A stretch of DNA of 64,000 nucleotides from Erinaceus europaeus (lineage: Eukaryota > Chordata > Mammalia > Eulipotyphla > Erinaceidae), in assembly GCF_950295315.1 (NCBI RefSeq), contig NC_080171.1, forward strand, positions 110,890,378 through 110,954,377. Direction: 5' to 3'. A model generated the notes under the pieces. It searched no databases. It saw only the letters and a program-made list of their open reading frames with translations, and was not told where the DNA came from. This document shows positions 48,048 through 60,262 of the stretch, piece after piece; position 1 is the first letter of the stretch; the number at the start of each line of letters is the position of its first letter. Position numbers and translations under genes: made by a program.

Positions 48048-48965
48048 AACACACAAATATCTCTTTGTCATTTTATCACCTATCAGAAAGGGCACCCTGT
48101 GATGTGCTGTGATCTGCATCAGGGCTATGTAACAAGTAGAAGCGAAATTCCAAAGCTGCATAACTATACTGTGGAAAAAAAGGAAGCAAACAGCTCAGAC
48201 ACTGACCCCTCCTCCCTCTTCAAATACTGAAATGCTCAGAAAAGGTCAGTTGATTTCTAAGACATGTTGCCTAGATTCTGTCTATAGGGAGATTCCACTT
48301 TGGTGGATATGAGGTGAGACCTCAGATTCTGCAGGTTCAGCATTCAACTGAATTGACACAATGCTTGGAAATCTTAACAGCAGGAGGTGGTTTGAAGCAA
48401 TAGATTTTATGGGATCAAATGAGTGTTTGCAGTTGTGAAGTATTTACCTCAAATGTTGTTTGTGTTTTGAAGGCCATTTTAGGACTGGTTTCTAAGACTC
48501 TAACCCATTTGTTCATTCCTTCAACTAGAGTGTACCAGAGCATTGAGTTCTAGGCATGTGGACATAGCTGTGAACTCAGCAAAGTCTCTACAGCTGGGGC
48601 TTACACTTCAGTGGAAAACCCACAATAAGCAGACAGTTGGAGAGCGAAGGACACAGGGTGGGCACTGGTCAGGCAGGACCACTTGGGATTAGCTCTGAAA
48701 TGACATAGAAACCAAGAAAGGTGCACACATCTTGTGCCAGCTGTGACTCACAGAGGAGCACACAGGGTAGCCAGAATGGCATTAAGTGCAGCTGAGAAGG
48801 ACAGGGAAAGTCCTCATGGGTTCACTGAGTCCACACAAACCCAGGTTTCCTTTGAGGGTAACAGGAAGTCACTGAACATTAAGTGTACCTTCTGAAAACA
48901 GTGATGTGGGGTTGTCGTTCTTGAGTGAGGGTCTGGGTTTGAGGAAAAGCTATGGTCATTTTGAA
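48048..48965. other. Unique intronic sequence
   Basis: Nothing recognised. Confidence 0.5.
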
Positions 48966-48984
48966 CCAAGAAAATGGGGGAAAC

Positions 48985-48990
48985 AAAAAA

Positions 48991-49054
<64 letters not shown>

Positions 49055-49083
49055 GAAGAAAGAAAGAAAGGAAGAAAGAAAGG
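48985..49083. repeat. (GAAA)n microsatellite
   Basis: About 22 GAAA-type units with two GGAA interruptions, then GGTA units. Confidence 0.97.
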
Positions 49084-49514
49084 TAGGTAGGTCTATGCTC
49101 ACACTGTGGCAGGGTTCCAAGAAGGTCACAGAGAAATCTCAAAACAGTTTCACACTATTTTCAATGTCAGGTTTTGGCTGCCCGACATCCACTACTTGCA
49201 TTAAAATCCCAGTTTTGTTTTTGTAGAAACCTCCACTTGTGTGTAGTTAAGGAGAGTAGAGGATTCTTCCTAGAGATGCTAAGGGGGCCAAAGTCTCTTC
49301 TCTGCCCTGGAACAACTAGGCAGGCATTCATTCACACAAGGATGGGTGCATTGTGGCTACATTTTAATTCATAAAATAATCTGAAGCTATGTGCTCACTT
49401 TGCAGATTGTCTTTTCTTAAGCATGGTAGATCAGAATCAGGCAGGGTTGGAGTTGAAACTTATTTTGCCATCTAACTTTGTCACTTTGAGTAATTTATTA
49501 AATTTTTGATCTGG

Positions 49515-49645
49515 GCTGGGGGGGGGGATGAATAGCATAATGGTTATGTAAGGAGATTCTCATGCCTGAGCCTCTAAAGTCCTAGGCTCAATCCACCTCA
49601 CCACCATAAATCAGAGTTGATCAGTGCTCTGGTTTAGTATATATA
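49515..49645 (+). mobile_element. SINE-d
   Basis: gatgaatagcataatggtta, gattctcatgcctgagcctc, ccaccataaatcagagttga, ending 'cagtgctctggttt'. Confidence 0.8.
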
Positions 49646-49889
49646 TATATCTTCTGTTTCCTTATTAACACAGCGATTTCCTTACACCCAGGGGCAGTAG
49701 ATCAAACCAGGATTGGAGGCTCATTCATTTTGGAAACTATTGGAATAGATGTTGGTGTGGATTTGAATAGAGCTCAGGATCCTGAATGTGTTAGGGCTAC
49801 TTTGAGAGTGGAAGAATTTTAATTTATTTTGGAACAATCTTTTTTTTAATTTCACGACTTAATTCCATTCATCCCCAAGACTATAGAAT

Positions 49890-49975
49890 GATCTTGGAGT
49901 CAGATGCCTACCCTCTTGTCCTATGGTTTTGTCAGTGTTACCTTTTTATAAATAAAATTAAATAAAAAAACTAAA
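49890..49975 (+). mobile_element. Short U element 3' end
   Basis: taccctcttgtcctatggtt, ttgtcagtgttacctttttt-like block, then an A-rich tail. Confidence 0.6.
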
Positions 49976-50485
49976 TGTGATTTTATAAAGTGAGCCTGTT
50001 GTGAAACAGTCAACTAACAGAAAGATTTTTTCCCCCTAAATCTAAACTTGGAATTCCATATTCCGAAGTACTAAAAGTAGTAAAAGGGGAAGTGAGATAC
50101 TCTCTTTAGTACTTCTCTTTGCGTTTGGAAGTTACAAGCCTTTCTTCTGTTTCTGTTCTCTACCTCATTGACACACCTCACCTCTGGGCTTGCAGGATAT
50201 GTTCTGCACTGAACCTGACTCCCCTTAACAGCAGTAGTGCTGTTTGGTTTTATTTTATAGTGGGAAAATAGCTGCTTGTAAACAGAAGTACTTCCATGTT
50301 CTAGTAGAGTGTTGGCATAAAAAGGTTTTCTATTTAGGGAAAATATTCCTGAGAAATTTGAGATTTCACATCAATCATGTTTGCATTTGTGTGTGTTATA
50401 TTGTCATGTCATGTATTTAGTTCAGTGATTTCTGTTTGTATAGTTCTTAGTTCATGGTACCAATATTAATTGAAAAAGACAAACT

Positions 50486-50712
50486 TAGGGGCCAGACGGT
50501 GGCTGACCTGGTTAAACACTCACATTACAGCGCACAAGGACCCAGGTTCAAGCCCTTGGTCCCCACCTGCAGGGGGAAAGCTTGACGGGTGGTGAAGCAG
50601 GGCTGCAGGTGTCTCTCTGTCTCTCTCCCTCTCTATTTTCCTCTTCCCTCTAATTTCTCTCTGTCTCTATCCAATAATAAATAAATAAATAAATAAATAA
50701 TATTTTATAAAA
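50486..50712 (+). mobile_element. SINE-a with target duplication
   Basis: Identical 14-bp flanks gaaaaagacaaact (50472-50485 and 50713-50726). Head ggggccagacggtggctgac, B box caggttcaagccc, tail ctatccaataataaataaat. Confidence 0.96.
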
Positions 50713-51322
50713 GAAAAAGACAAACTCAATGTTTCACATCATTTTTAAAGTTTGAAGTTAAAAGAATGATGTTAGACCTTACCTTACATCATATACAAAA
50801 ATAACCGATCAATAAAATGGAACAAAAACCTTAATGTAAGAGCTAAAATTATAAAACTCCTAGAAAAATTAGAAATTTTTCATAACTTAGTAGTGATTTC
50901 TTAAATATGACACCCAAAGCACAATCATACAACGGAGGAAAAGATAAATTGGTTTACATCGAAACTAAAAACTTGTAGAGTGAAATGGTGAAAAAATACC
51001 TGCAAATCATGCATCTGATAGAGGATTAATATCGACAGTATAGAAAAAGCTCTGATAACATAACAGTAAAAAAATGGAAAATAAAACATAAGCCAAAAAT
51101 TACAAATTAAAACATAAGCAATGGAATTAGATTTTCTTCAAGGAAGACATACGAGTAGTCAACAAACAGATGAAAAGATGCTTCATATCACCAGTTGTTC
51201 ACACTCAACAGGGTGACTGTCATCTTTTTAAAAAAAAAAAGGAAATCTGAGTGTAAAAATATAGAGAAATTAGAGCCTTGCGCCTTGTTGGGGGGAATGT
51301 AAAATGGCACAGCTGCTATTTA

Positions 51323-51986
51323 TTTATTTATTTCCTGCAGGGTTATTGCTGGGGCTTGCTGTCGGCACTATGAATCCACTCCATCACTCCCCCGAGGCCT
51401 TTATCTTCCTTCCTCCCTCCCTTCTTTCTTTCTTTCTTTCCTTCCTTCCTTCCTTCCTTCCTTCCTTCCTTCCTTCCTTCCTTCCTCCCTCCCTCCCTCC
51501 CTCCCTTCTTTCCTTCCTTCCTCCCTCCCTCCCTCCCTCCCTCCCTCCCTCCCTTCTTTCCTTCCTTCCTTCCTCCCTCCCTCCCTCCCTCCCTCCCTTC
51601 CTCCCTCCTTCCCTCCTTCTTTCTATCCTTCCTCTTTCTTTCCTTCCTTCCTTCTTTCCTTCCTTCCTTCCTCCCTCCCTCCCTCCCTCCCTCCCTCCCT
51701 CCCTTCCTCCCTCCTTCCCTCCTTCTTTCTATCCTTCCTCTTTCTTTCCTTCCTTCATTCTTTCCTTCCTTTCTTCCTCTTTTTTTTTTTTTCCAATTTA
51801 TTCTACAGAACAGAAAGAAATTGAGAGAAGACAAGGAGATAGAAAGGGAGAGAGATGAGCACCTGTGCAGACCTGCTTCACCTCATGTGAAGGGTGCCCC
51901 CTGCAGGTGGGGAGCGGGGGCTCGAACTCCAGGTCCTTGTGCATAGTACTCTGTGCACTTAACAGGTGCACCATCACCTGGCTCCT
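51323..51986 (-). mobile_element. SINE-c with a greatly expanded internal polypyrimidine
   Basis: Identical 16-bp flanks gcacagctgctattta (51307-51322 and 51987-52002). Extra 3' unit at left (ctgcagggttattgctgggg, ctatgaatccactccatcac), pyrimidine array, then 'acagaacagaaagaaattga', 'ctgtgcagacctgcttcacc' and the tRNA-like end gtgcaccatcacctggctcc. Confidence 0.94.
51409..51793. repeat. Polypyrimidine array (TTCC/TCCC/TTTC)n
   Basis: About 385 bp almost wholly C and T on +, with alternating TTCC and TCCC blocks and an internally repeated segment (about 51600-51640 resembles 51705-51745). The long open frames on both strands across it are artefacts of the repeat. Confidence 0.97.
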
Positions 51987-52317
51987 GCACAGCTGCTATT
52001 TAAGTCAATATGACTAGTCCTCAGAAACATAAAACATAGACCTAACTCTGATTTAGCAACTCCACTTCTGTGTATCTAACCAAAAGAAATGAGATCAGGA
52101 TCTTAAGGAAGTATTTGTGCATACATTACCACAGCTACATTACCCCAATAGCCAGAGGTGGGGCAATTCTAGTGTCCATCCAAGGTGAGTGGACTCACAG
52201 AACATGTTGCATTCATCCCATGGAATGCAATGGAAAGAAATTCTAAGACATGTTAGTAGATAACATGGATGAACCTTGAAGACACACTGAGATAAACCAG
52301 TCACAAAAGGATCAATC

Positions 52318-52531
52318 TGGGTGCCGGGTGGTGGCACACCTGGTTGAGTGCACACGTTACAGTGCTCAAGGACCCAGGTTTGAGCCCCTGGTCCCCACCT
52401 GCAGGGGTAAAGTTTTGCAAGTGGCGAAGCAGGGCTGCAGGTGTCTCTCTGTCTCTCTCCCTCTCTACCACCCCTTCCTTCTCGATTTCTGGCTGTCTCT
52501 ATCCAATACATGTAATGCAAAAAAAAAAAAA
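52318..52531 (+). mobile_element. SINE-a with target duplication
   Basis: Identical 13-bp flanks aaaaggatcaatc (52305-52317 and 52532-52544). Head gtgccgggtggtggcacacc, tail ctatccaatacatgtaatgc, A-run. Confidence 0.96.
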
Positions 52532-52544
52532 AAAAGGATCAATC

Positions 52545-53256
52545 CTATTAGATTTCACGCATGTGAAGTTATAGCTTATTATATCAACCGAATGTACCAA
52601 GTCTTGGACATGTAGTAAGTTGGTGAGTCACTTGGCAGGTTTTTCCTTGGGTCCTCTGTTGCCATTGCTTCCAACACAACAGACGCTTTCTGGAGCACTA
52701 GGCTTCTACCTTAGCTTTGTGTTGTCTAGCAGACTGCTATGTTACACTTACAGTATGCCCCCAGCTCCTCACCATGGAGTGTATCTGTTTCATGGGGTTA
52801 AGTGTCAGGCATGTTCTTGATGTTACAATTTTACAAAATTCTCACTGCTGCAGAATGCCACTATAAATCAAACCATGGGTTAAATGTGTTTAAGATCTAC
52901 AGACTTGCTGATTATTGTTTCAGTTAAACTAAAAGTGTGACATTAGCATTGACTGCTGAGGGTTGTGTATTAGTTTTGGCCAGTTTATATTCAAGTTTTC
53001 ACAGAATGCATGAGGAAACATTTCTAGTGGTATGCTACTTATAAATACAATTATGCAGAAATATTTTCATCTCATGAAGAGTCTCATCATCTCTATGAGT
53101 AAATATAATTCTCTAAATTGTACTATTTATATCTCTGTTCTAATCTAATCTAATGTGTCATTGGAAATACATAAATAACCACCTTTTTCCGGCAGCATAT
53201 GCCTTAAGTTCTCAGATCAATCTTTACTATACTGAGTAAAATCACTGTTTGCAGTC
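52545..53256. other. Unique intronic sequence
   Basis: Nothing recognised. Confidence 0.5.
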
Positions 53257-53271
53257 AGATTTAAATTTCTC

Positions 53272-53648
53272 TCTTCCTCTCCTCCCTCTCCCCCTCCCAT
53301 CCCCCTCCTCTTCTTTTCTCCTTTCTTCTCCTCCTCCTCTTCCTTCTTCTTCTTCTTCTCCTCTTTCTCCTTCTCCTTCTTCTTATCTCTATCTCTATCT
53401 CTATCTCTCTCTCTATCTCTCTCTCATGCATGTGCCTCCAGGTTTATTACTGGGGCTCAGTGCCTGCACTATGAATCCACTGCTCCTGTGGCCTTTTTTT
53501 TCCCCCGCCAATTTTTTAAATAGAACAGAGAGAACTTGAGAGAGGAAGGGAAGGTAGAGATGGGGGAAAGACCTGCTTCACTGCTTGTGAAGCGACAGAC
53601 CCCCCCCCTCCACCCTGTGCAGGTGGGGTGTTGAAGGCTCAAACTGGG
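53272..53648 (-). mobile_element. SINE-c with polypyrimidine tail, first of two at one target
   Basis: Target copies agatttaaatttct at 53257-53270 and 53649-53662. Pyrimidine tract 53272-53425, then gcctccaggtttattactgg, ctatgaatccactgctcctg, gaacagagagaacttgagag and gacctgcttcactgcttgtg. The tRNA-like head is short or missing at the right end. Confidence 0.85.
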
Positions 53649-53662
53649 AGATTTAAATTTCT

Positions 53663-54000
53663 TTTTTCTTTTTTTCTAATTTCTTTCTTGCTTTCTTTTT
53701 GTATCCAGAGTTATGCTGGGGCCTGGTGCCTGTGCTACAAATCCACTATTCCTATGGCCATTTTATTTATTTATTTATCTATCTATTTATTTATTTATTT
53801 ATTTTGATAGGATAGAGAGAAATTGAGAGGGGAGAGGGAGATAGAGGAGAGAGACAGAGAGACACCTGCAGACCTGCTTCACCACTTATGAATCTTTCCC
53901 CCTGCAGTTGGAGAACTGGGGGCTTGAACTGGGATCCTTGAGCAGGTCCTTTTGCTTTATCCTATGTGCACTTAGCCTGGTGCTCCACTGCCTGGCCCTA
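53663..54000 (-). mobile_element. SINE-c, second of two at one target
   Basis: Target copies gagatttaaatttct at 53648-53662 and 54001-54015. tatccagagttatgctgggg, TTTA/TCTA run, gacacctgcagacctgcttc, end ccactgcctggccct. Confidence 0.93.
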
Positions 54001-54415
54001 GAGATTTAAATTTCTCAGTACTTCATATTTCTCTGACACATTTCCCACTGTATCAAATAAACATGTATGAATGCACCAGCATAAACACTTAATAAACTAC
54101 AGAAGTAGTGCTTATTTATGTTCAAAAACTACCTGTATTGACATTTTGTCAGGGCTTTTATGATTGACTGAGGTTGATTTTTTTTAATTACCCATAGTTT
54201 TAAGTAATGCTGCTTAATAAAATATGTTAATTAATAGTATATCAGCATACATTTTTGAAGATATAAGTCTGTAGTTCACTGGTAAAGGAAAATGTTTCAT
54301 TGCCTCTCATGGTCTTTATTTTTTTCACTTTCTCACCATTAATAGAATTGTGAATTTTAAAGGATTTCTCTTAAAGTTACTTAAAGGAATGCAAAATCAT
54401 CTAAAGTGTTGGTGG

Positions 54416-54600
54416 AGGGAGAGGGTTGTCAGCAGTGGCTCACCTGGTTTTTGCACACATGTTTACAGTTGACTCAGGTTCAAGCCCCGACCCCCAACTT
54501 CAGAGGGGAAGCTTCACAAGCAGTAAGGCAGTGCTGCAAGTGCTTGTGTTTCTCTGTCTTCCTCTCCCCTCTCAATTTCTCTCTGCCTCTATTCCAGAAT
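54416..54600 (+). mobile_element. SINE-a, older
   Basis: cagtggctcacctggttttt, gactcaggttcaagccccga, gaagcttcacaagcagtaag, tctctgcctctattccagaa. Confidence 0.8.
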
Positions 54601-55200
54601 GATTCAATAAAGTGTCAGTAAGAGGGTGAGAGAGTCTGTGGCAGATTAAGACATGCTGCAGTTGACTTGCAGGTGAAAAGTGATTGTTACATTGCATGAA
54701 GTCACCAACCCAGTTTTTATATGTGGGTTACTAATGAAGAAAGAAAAAAAAGTCAAGACTTTATGAGCCAAACAAAGCACAAGTAAGCTTGTTTATACAG
54801 TGGACCATGAATCGTTGTTGTTGTTGTTTTATCTCTCTGAGACTTGATAATCAAACAGTCACTGCTCAGCCTCTTGACCACCAAGGCCTTTGGCAGCCTG
54901 CCACTGTTTTAAGGGTGAGCTTTAGACAAATCCTAATGCTGAGGCTGCTTTTGCATTTTTGCTCTGGTGAAAATGGAGGATAGACCTGCATAACCTGCTT
55001 TCATACAGCTCTGTGTTTACTGAGATCTGATCAGTGTCTAGAAGCTGGTCATAGTGCCTGTGCATCTAGTGACGTAGAGTTCGTTGGGGAACTCAGAAAA
55101 TAAGCACTGCCAAGTCAAAGCCTATTTCCTTGAGTAGCTGTGTGTTTTTATATATATGAAATTGATACTAGTTTACAGTTCATTTATAATAGATGGTCCT
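54601..55200. other. Unique intronic sequence
   Basis: Nothing recognised. Confidence 0.5.
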
Positions 55201-55204
55201 TTAA

Positions 55205-55460
55205 AAACTCATGGCTTGAGAAGAGATAGCCCACTCGGTAGGGTGATGTTCTGCAGTGTCCACAGCCAGGTTCGAGTGTCTGTACCACAGAGGAGTACCA
55301 TGCACCTGAGGATGCTGTGATATCCTGTGATCTCTCTTTGTCTCTGTGTATTTGCATCTCTTTTTCTCTCTCTGTCTCTATCTGAATAATAAAATTGGCT
55401 CAGGAGCAGTGAAACTGTGCAAGATCTTACTCCCCACCCCCCCAAAAAAAAACCTAAATA
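55205..55460 (+). mobile_element. Old tRNA-derived SINE with SINE-c-like 3' unit
   Basis: gagaagagatagcccactcg, cacagccaggttcgagtgtc, ctctgtctctatctgaataa, then 'ggctcaggagcagtgaaact' and an A-run. Confidence 0.65.
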
Positions 55461-55822
55461 GATAAGTTAAAAACTCACTGGTTGAATTTCAGATTTAATT
55501 AAGTTTTATCTAAACAGAAAAGCATATGCCATCGTTTGATGAGCCTCCAATGGCATTGACTGAGCTGGTGGACAGTATGGCTTGCTCATTTAATGGGCCA
55601 AAACAAATTTGTAACAAAATTGCGTGTGGCATTTAGTGACGTACCTGCTGTGCCACAGAAAGTATTCACAGTCACTTCATAATGATCTAAAATTCACTTA
55701 ATTCCAAGTTTATAAACTGATTAAGAAATGACGATGGTTCCATTTTGAAGTAAGTAGTCCAGTTACTAGTTTTTGACACATAAATTTCTTTCCCTAGTTA
55801 GTTTCTATAAATAAAGGAATGA

Positions 55823-56128
<306 letters not shown>

Positions 56129-56796
56129 TAGATAGCTTTCTAGCAAACTGACAATAATCTCATGTACCTGACACCTAAGATGCCTACGACTTTCCAGTTA
56201 GAAGGCAATCTCTGACACTTGCATTTACCAAGTAGAGAAGTACATGTTATTTGTAAATCTGGAAATGGTATATACTGTGATAGGTTAATATTGAAGCACT
56301 TTCAGATTTAAGTTCAGATTGACAGAAAACCTAAAGGTCATGCTGTACTCAGACTGGTAATCTGTCATGAGGGACTGGACTTACTGGCATTTCAAGGTGT
56401 TTTCCCATTGACCTCTCTCACCTGAGTCAGACAAATGAAGAGAAACAGCAATGGAGGCTATTATACTATGTCACTGCTGGCTTGAAACACAGTTTCCTGC
56501 TAGATAAGAAGACACCAGTCCTAAATGGATTTTCTTTCTGATAGCTTTGCTTTAGATAAGCTGCTTAAAGAGTAGCAGTTCTGTGTCTCATTCTGTTTGT
56601 TTTATGGTGATAATAGACATTGTAATTCCTCTTCACATGATACATTTCCTCACAATTACACTTTCAATATCTGGAAACTTACAGTTATTCCCAGATGATT
56701 TTCCTCGAGTTATATTAATAATAACAAATTGAGACTTCTATTTTAATGGTTTCTTTGTTTTCTCCTTCAAGGTATAGTTTTAGATATTTGTCTTTT

Positions 56797-56957
56797 AAAA
56801 AAAAGATTTGATGTATTCATTCATGAAGAATATAGGAGGAGAGAGAGATAGAGATAGAACCAGACATCACTTTGGCACGTATGCTGCCAGGGGTTGAACT
56901 CAGGACCTCACACTTGAGAGTCCATTGCTTTATCCAATGTGCCACCTCCCAGACCAC
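56797..56957 (-). mobile_element. SINE-e
   Basis: Flanks tagatatttgtcttt (56781-56795) and tagatattcatcttt (56958-56972). cagacatcactttggcacgt, ggggttgaactcaggacctc, end gccacctcccagaccac. Confidence 0.9.
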
Positions 56958-57950
56958 TAGATATTCATCTTTAATCATGAATTAAGGGATTTTAAGTTAA
57001 GAGGAATAGTCTCCCTTGGCTATGTCTTTATGCCTAACCATGCTTCATGTTTTGTTACTCCCTGAACCATTCTTGGAGTCATTTAGCTTCTTCTTTAATT
57101 CATAATCCCGTAACTCTAACAAAACTCATAGCCTGTTTGTAGGTTATAGATCCTTTTGTGAATCTCATGAAATATTTCTCTGGAGAAAGACATATCTCCT
57201 CTCTATTTGTTTGGAGTCTTGATTTCAGCCTCAGGAGGTATTCTTGGATTTCACTGATGTCAGACACATAATTCAGATATGTGATGTCTCCTGCATTCGG
57301 CCAGCTGAAGTCTTGTTATCTAAAGTTACGTTGCTGGTATGGATAATGCCTAGGCATTCTCAAAGTATAAATTACAGCTCTTCGTTATACAAGATAACAC
57401 AGAACATTAGACTCTTAATTGGTGGAGAGAAAATAAGTAAGAAGGAGTTCTACTACTTTAAAGAAAAAAAAAGGACTTATAATTTTGATGTTAATATTTT
57501 GCATATATAGTAGGAAAATGTCTATCTAAAGAGATTAAAGATACTTAACCATCGTGAGTCATAGTTTAACTAAATATTGGTTTGGTGTCTTCCTTTGGCT
57601 TATGACAAAAATATGCCTCAAATGGCATGAAATGGGTGAGTGAGTTTATAAAGATGATAGCCCGAGTCTAGTGCCACTTTTACAACCCTCTTGAGTTTCC
57701 ATAAGTGTGTCAGCTCCCTGTTCCCAAGCAAAAGTTGCTCTGTTCATTTCTGTCATTCAGAGTCCTCATCTCAGCCCTTTGATGTGAATTAGTCTTTATT
57801 TTTACAACATTTACTTTATTGATAAATGATAGATCTTCCATGTCATTAGAAAGCCTCCAAAAAATTAGTATTTCTACATGATTTCTGTATGGTAGAAGTA
57901 CACTGGAAGAGCCATTGGTTTGTTTTTTTTTTAAAGAGAAGCTAATTAAA

Positions 57951-57951
<1 letters not shown>

Positions 57952-57995
<44 letters not shown>
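57952..57995. repeat. (TG)n microsatellite
   Basis: About 21 TG units, adjoining the tail of the next SINE. Confidence 0.96.
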
Positions 57996-57998
<3 letters not shown>

Positions 57999-58202
57999 AA
58001 TCTTTATTTATTTATTGGATAGAGACAGCCAGAAGCCGAGAGGAATGGGGGAATAGAAAGGGAGAGAGACAGAGAGGACACCTGTATCACTGCTTCAACA
58101 CTTGCAAAGCTTTCTTCCTGCAGGTGGGGACTGGAGGCTCCAACCCGGGTCCTTGAGCGCCGCAACGTGTGCTCTCAACCAGGTGCGCCACCCCTTGGCC
58201 CC
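57996..58202 (-). mobile_element. SINE-a
   Basis: taatctttatttatttattg, gagacagccagaagccgaga, gaggctccaacccgggtcct, end gcgccaccccttggcccc. 'ttaaacc' lies on the far side of the TG run and again at 58203, a likely target duplication. Confidence 0.9.
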
Positions 58203-58816
58203 TTAAACCAAGTGTTGGCGTTAAGCATTTTCATTTTCCAGCATTTCAGATTTAGTAGATTCTAGTACCCAAAATGACAATAGTGCCCCGATAGCCAGGG
58301 CATACCCTTGAAGTGGACATTAGTGTGCAGGGTCCCAGGCCCACCCAAGGGGCCTGAGTCCACATCTGCATTTTCACCAAGAACCTGGGGATCTGTATTC
58401 CAGACACTTTCTCTGGGTCAGGTGGTGATGAACGGAGAGAATTCACCCTGCGAGGAGCACCTTATTAAAAATAAAACCCGGCCTGTACCACCTCTGAAAA
58501 TCACATTTGGTAGAATTCTCGCTTTTTTTTTTTCTTTAGATGTCTGTAGCTTTATTTGTTTTTCCCCCATTTTATTGGAGGCACGAATGGCTCACAGCAT
58601 GGTTGTTGACACGTGGGTACAGTTCCTTATCTCCCCGTGGTAGGTGTCTGCAGAACAGTCTCAACCCAGCTTTGGACCTTTTCTGTCATCCTACATCAAG
58701 GCCTCTAGATCTCATCTGTCTAAGCCTCAGAAAGCTGCGGTCTCTGAAAAGTAAAGTTTTAAGCATGGAACCTAGGAGAAAAGATACTTGAAAGTTGTTC
58801 ATTAAAACCCCTAATA

Positions 58817-58992
58817 GGGAGTCGGGTGGTAGCACAATGGGTTAAGCACATGTGGCACAAAGTGCAAGGACTGACGTAAGGATCCAGGTTCGAGCCCCCC
58901 AGTTCCCCACCTGCAGGGGAGTCCCTTTACAGGCGGTGAAGCAGGTCTCCAGGTGTCTATATTTCTCTCCCCCTCTCTGTTAAAAAAAATAA
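58817..58992 (+). mobile_element. SINE-b, short-tailed, first of a tandem pair
   Basis: gggagtcgggtggtagcaca, ggatccaggttcgagccccc, cccacctgcaggggagtccc; ends early at ccctctctgttaaaa without the usual CAA-rich tail. Flanking copies of a ccctaat motif lie at about 58804-58816 and 58993-59004. Confidence 0.9.
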
Positions 58993-59004
58993 ATAAGCCC
59001 TAAT

Positions 59005-59225
59005 GGGGGGGCCGGGTGGCACACCTGGTTATGTGGCCATGTTACAGTGCGTGAGGACCCCAGCTCAAGGCCACCGGTACCCACCTACAGGGGGAAAGCT
59101 TTGCAAGTGGTGAAGCAGGGCTGCAGGAGTCTCTCTGTCTCTCTCCCTCTCTATCATCCCCATCCCTCTTTATTTCTGGCTTGTCTTTATCTGATAAATA
59201 AATAAAGATAATAAAAAAAAATTTT
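59005..59225 (+). mobile_element. SINE-a, second of a tandem pair
   Basis: ggggccgggtggcacacctg, core cccacctacagggggaaagc, tail 'gtctttatctgataaataaa'. It is followed by a third diverged copy of the target motif (ttaaccctgata, 59226-59237). Confidence 0.9.
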
Positions 59226-59952
59226 TTAACCCTGATAGGAAACATGGCAGTTTTTTTTTTTTTAACACTAGATAAGTCGCATTAATCCACTCACAGGCCT
59301 TTGTGCTTATGTTTCTAGCTGAAACTTACCTTGCATTTTTTATTTTAAAAGGCAGCTTAACATATGCCATTGATGTCACATTCCCCACCCATAAGCAGTT
59401 TTTTTAAGAATTTTAAAATGTGATCAAGTAAGTCAGTTTTCTCTGGAGGATTGTATCTGAGAAAAATGTAGTGTTACCCTCCTCACATAGGACACTCAGT
59501 TCTTTCTTCTTTCCTCTGTGACCGTCACACATTCTGAAAGACTTTTAATTTTGGCTTTTGTGCGTTGTGGAAGCACTGCCCAGAAGATGCGCCATTATTG
59601 ACACTTCACCATGGTTGTCTACCTGGACAGCTGCAGAGACACACCACCGGTCAGATAGATACTGTGCTAGTCAGTAACATCAGCCTAAGCATCTGCTTTA
59701 CCACCAAAGGGTGTGCGATGATGGCAAACCAGTTGTCTCATTTACTTTTCCCCATTTCTAGGAAGATGAGTTGCAAAGTGTTAAGCCCTGTAGTAGATAT
59801 ACACCACCTGCCGACCTTCAGGCATCTTGAGTTTGTGTGCTCCAGGCTATTGTGGATTCTTTTTATCACCTACTGACTACTGACGCAGTGAAGTTGTTTC
59901 AGTTCCTACTTAATTAAAATCTTACAAGATTCCTCAACGAAAAGTTTCTTAA

Positions 59953-60130
59953 GGGGCCGGGTGGTGGTGCACCCAGTTGAGCACACATGTTACAGTGCAC
60001 AAGGACCCGGGTTCGAGTCCCTGTTCCCCACCTACAGGGGGAAAGCTTTGCAAGTGGTGAAGCAGTGTGGCAGGTGTCCTTTCCCTCTTGATTTCTGGGT
60101 GTCTCTATTCAGTAAATAGAATTAATAATC
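59953..60130 (+). mobile_element. SINE-a with internal deletion
   Basis: aggggccgggtggtggtgca, cccgggttcgagtccctgtt, caagtggtgaagcagtgtgg, then 'tcttgatttctgggtgtctc'; part of the pyrimidine stretch is missing. Confidence 0.88.
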
Positions 60131-60262
60131 ATTTTTTAATTTCCCTAAACTTTTCATGACCAGTATTTCTTCAGTGCCAACAATGGCATTTTTCTGAATG
60201 TGTAGTACATAATTGGTAAGAATAATAACTGAAAGTTTTTTTTTTCTTAATTGGAATTTTAG

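Larger units (their letters stand above)
50750..52317 (+). mobile_element. Old L1 ORF2/3' fragment interrupted by a SINE
   Basis: Before the SINE: 'aaccttaatgtaagagctaa', 'gcaaatcatgcatctgatag', 'atgaaaagatgcttcatatc', 'gggaatgtaaaatggcacag'. After it: 'agcaactccacttctgtgta', 'gtgcatacattaccacagct', 'aacatggatgaaccttgaag'. The two parts are collinear in L1 order. Confidence 0.82.

Noticed and set aside
51304..51858. Longest open frames in the window (184 aa on +, 163 aa on -), Leu/Pro/Ser- and Arg/Lys/Glu-rich
   Set aside because: They are translations of the polypyrimidine array inside a SINE; open on both strands because the repeat lacks stop codons.
53180..53215. Possible U6-like start (ccggcagcatatgcc)
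   Set aside because: Similarity ends after about a dozen bases; the rest of U6 is absent.
58258..58460. Possible DNA-transposon (MER5-like) remnant
   Set aside because: Only loose word similarity (ctgcattttcaccaagaacc); no terminal inverted repeats visible.
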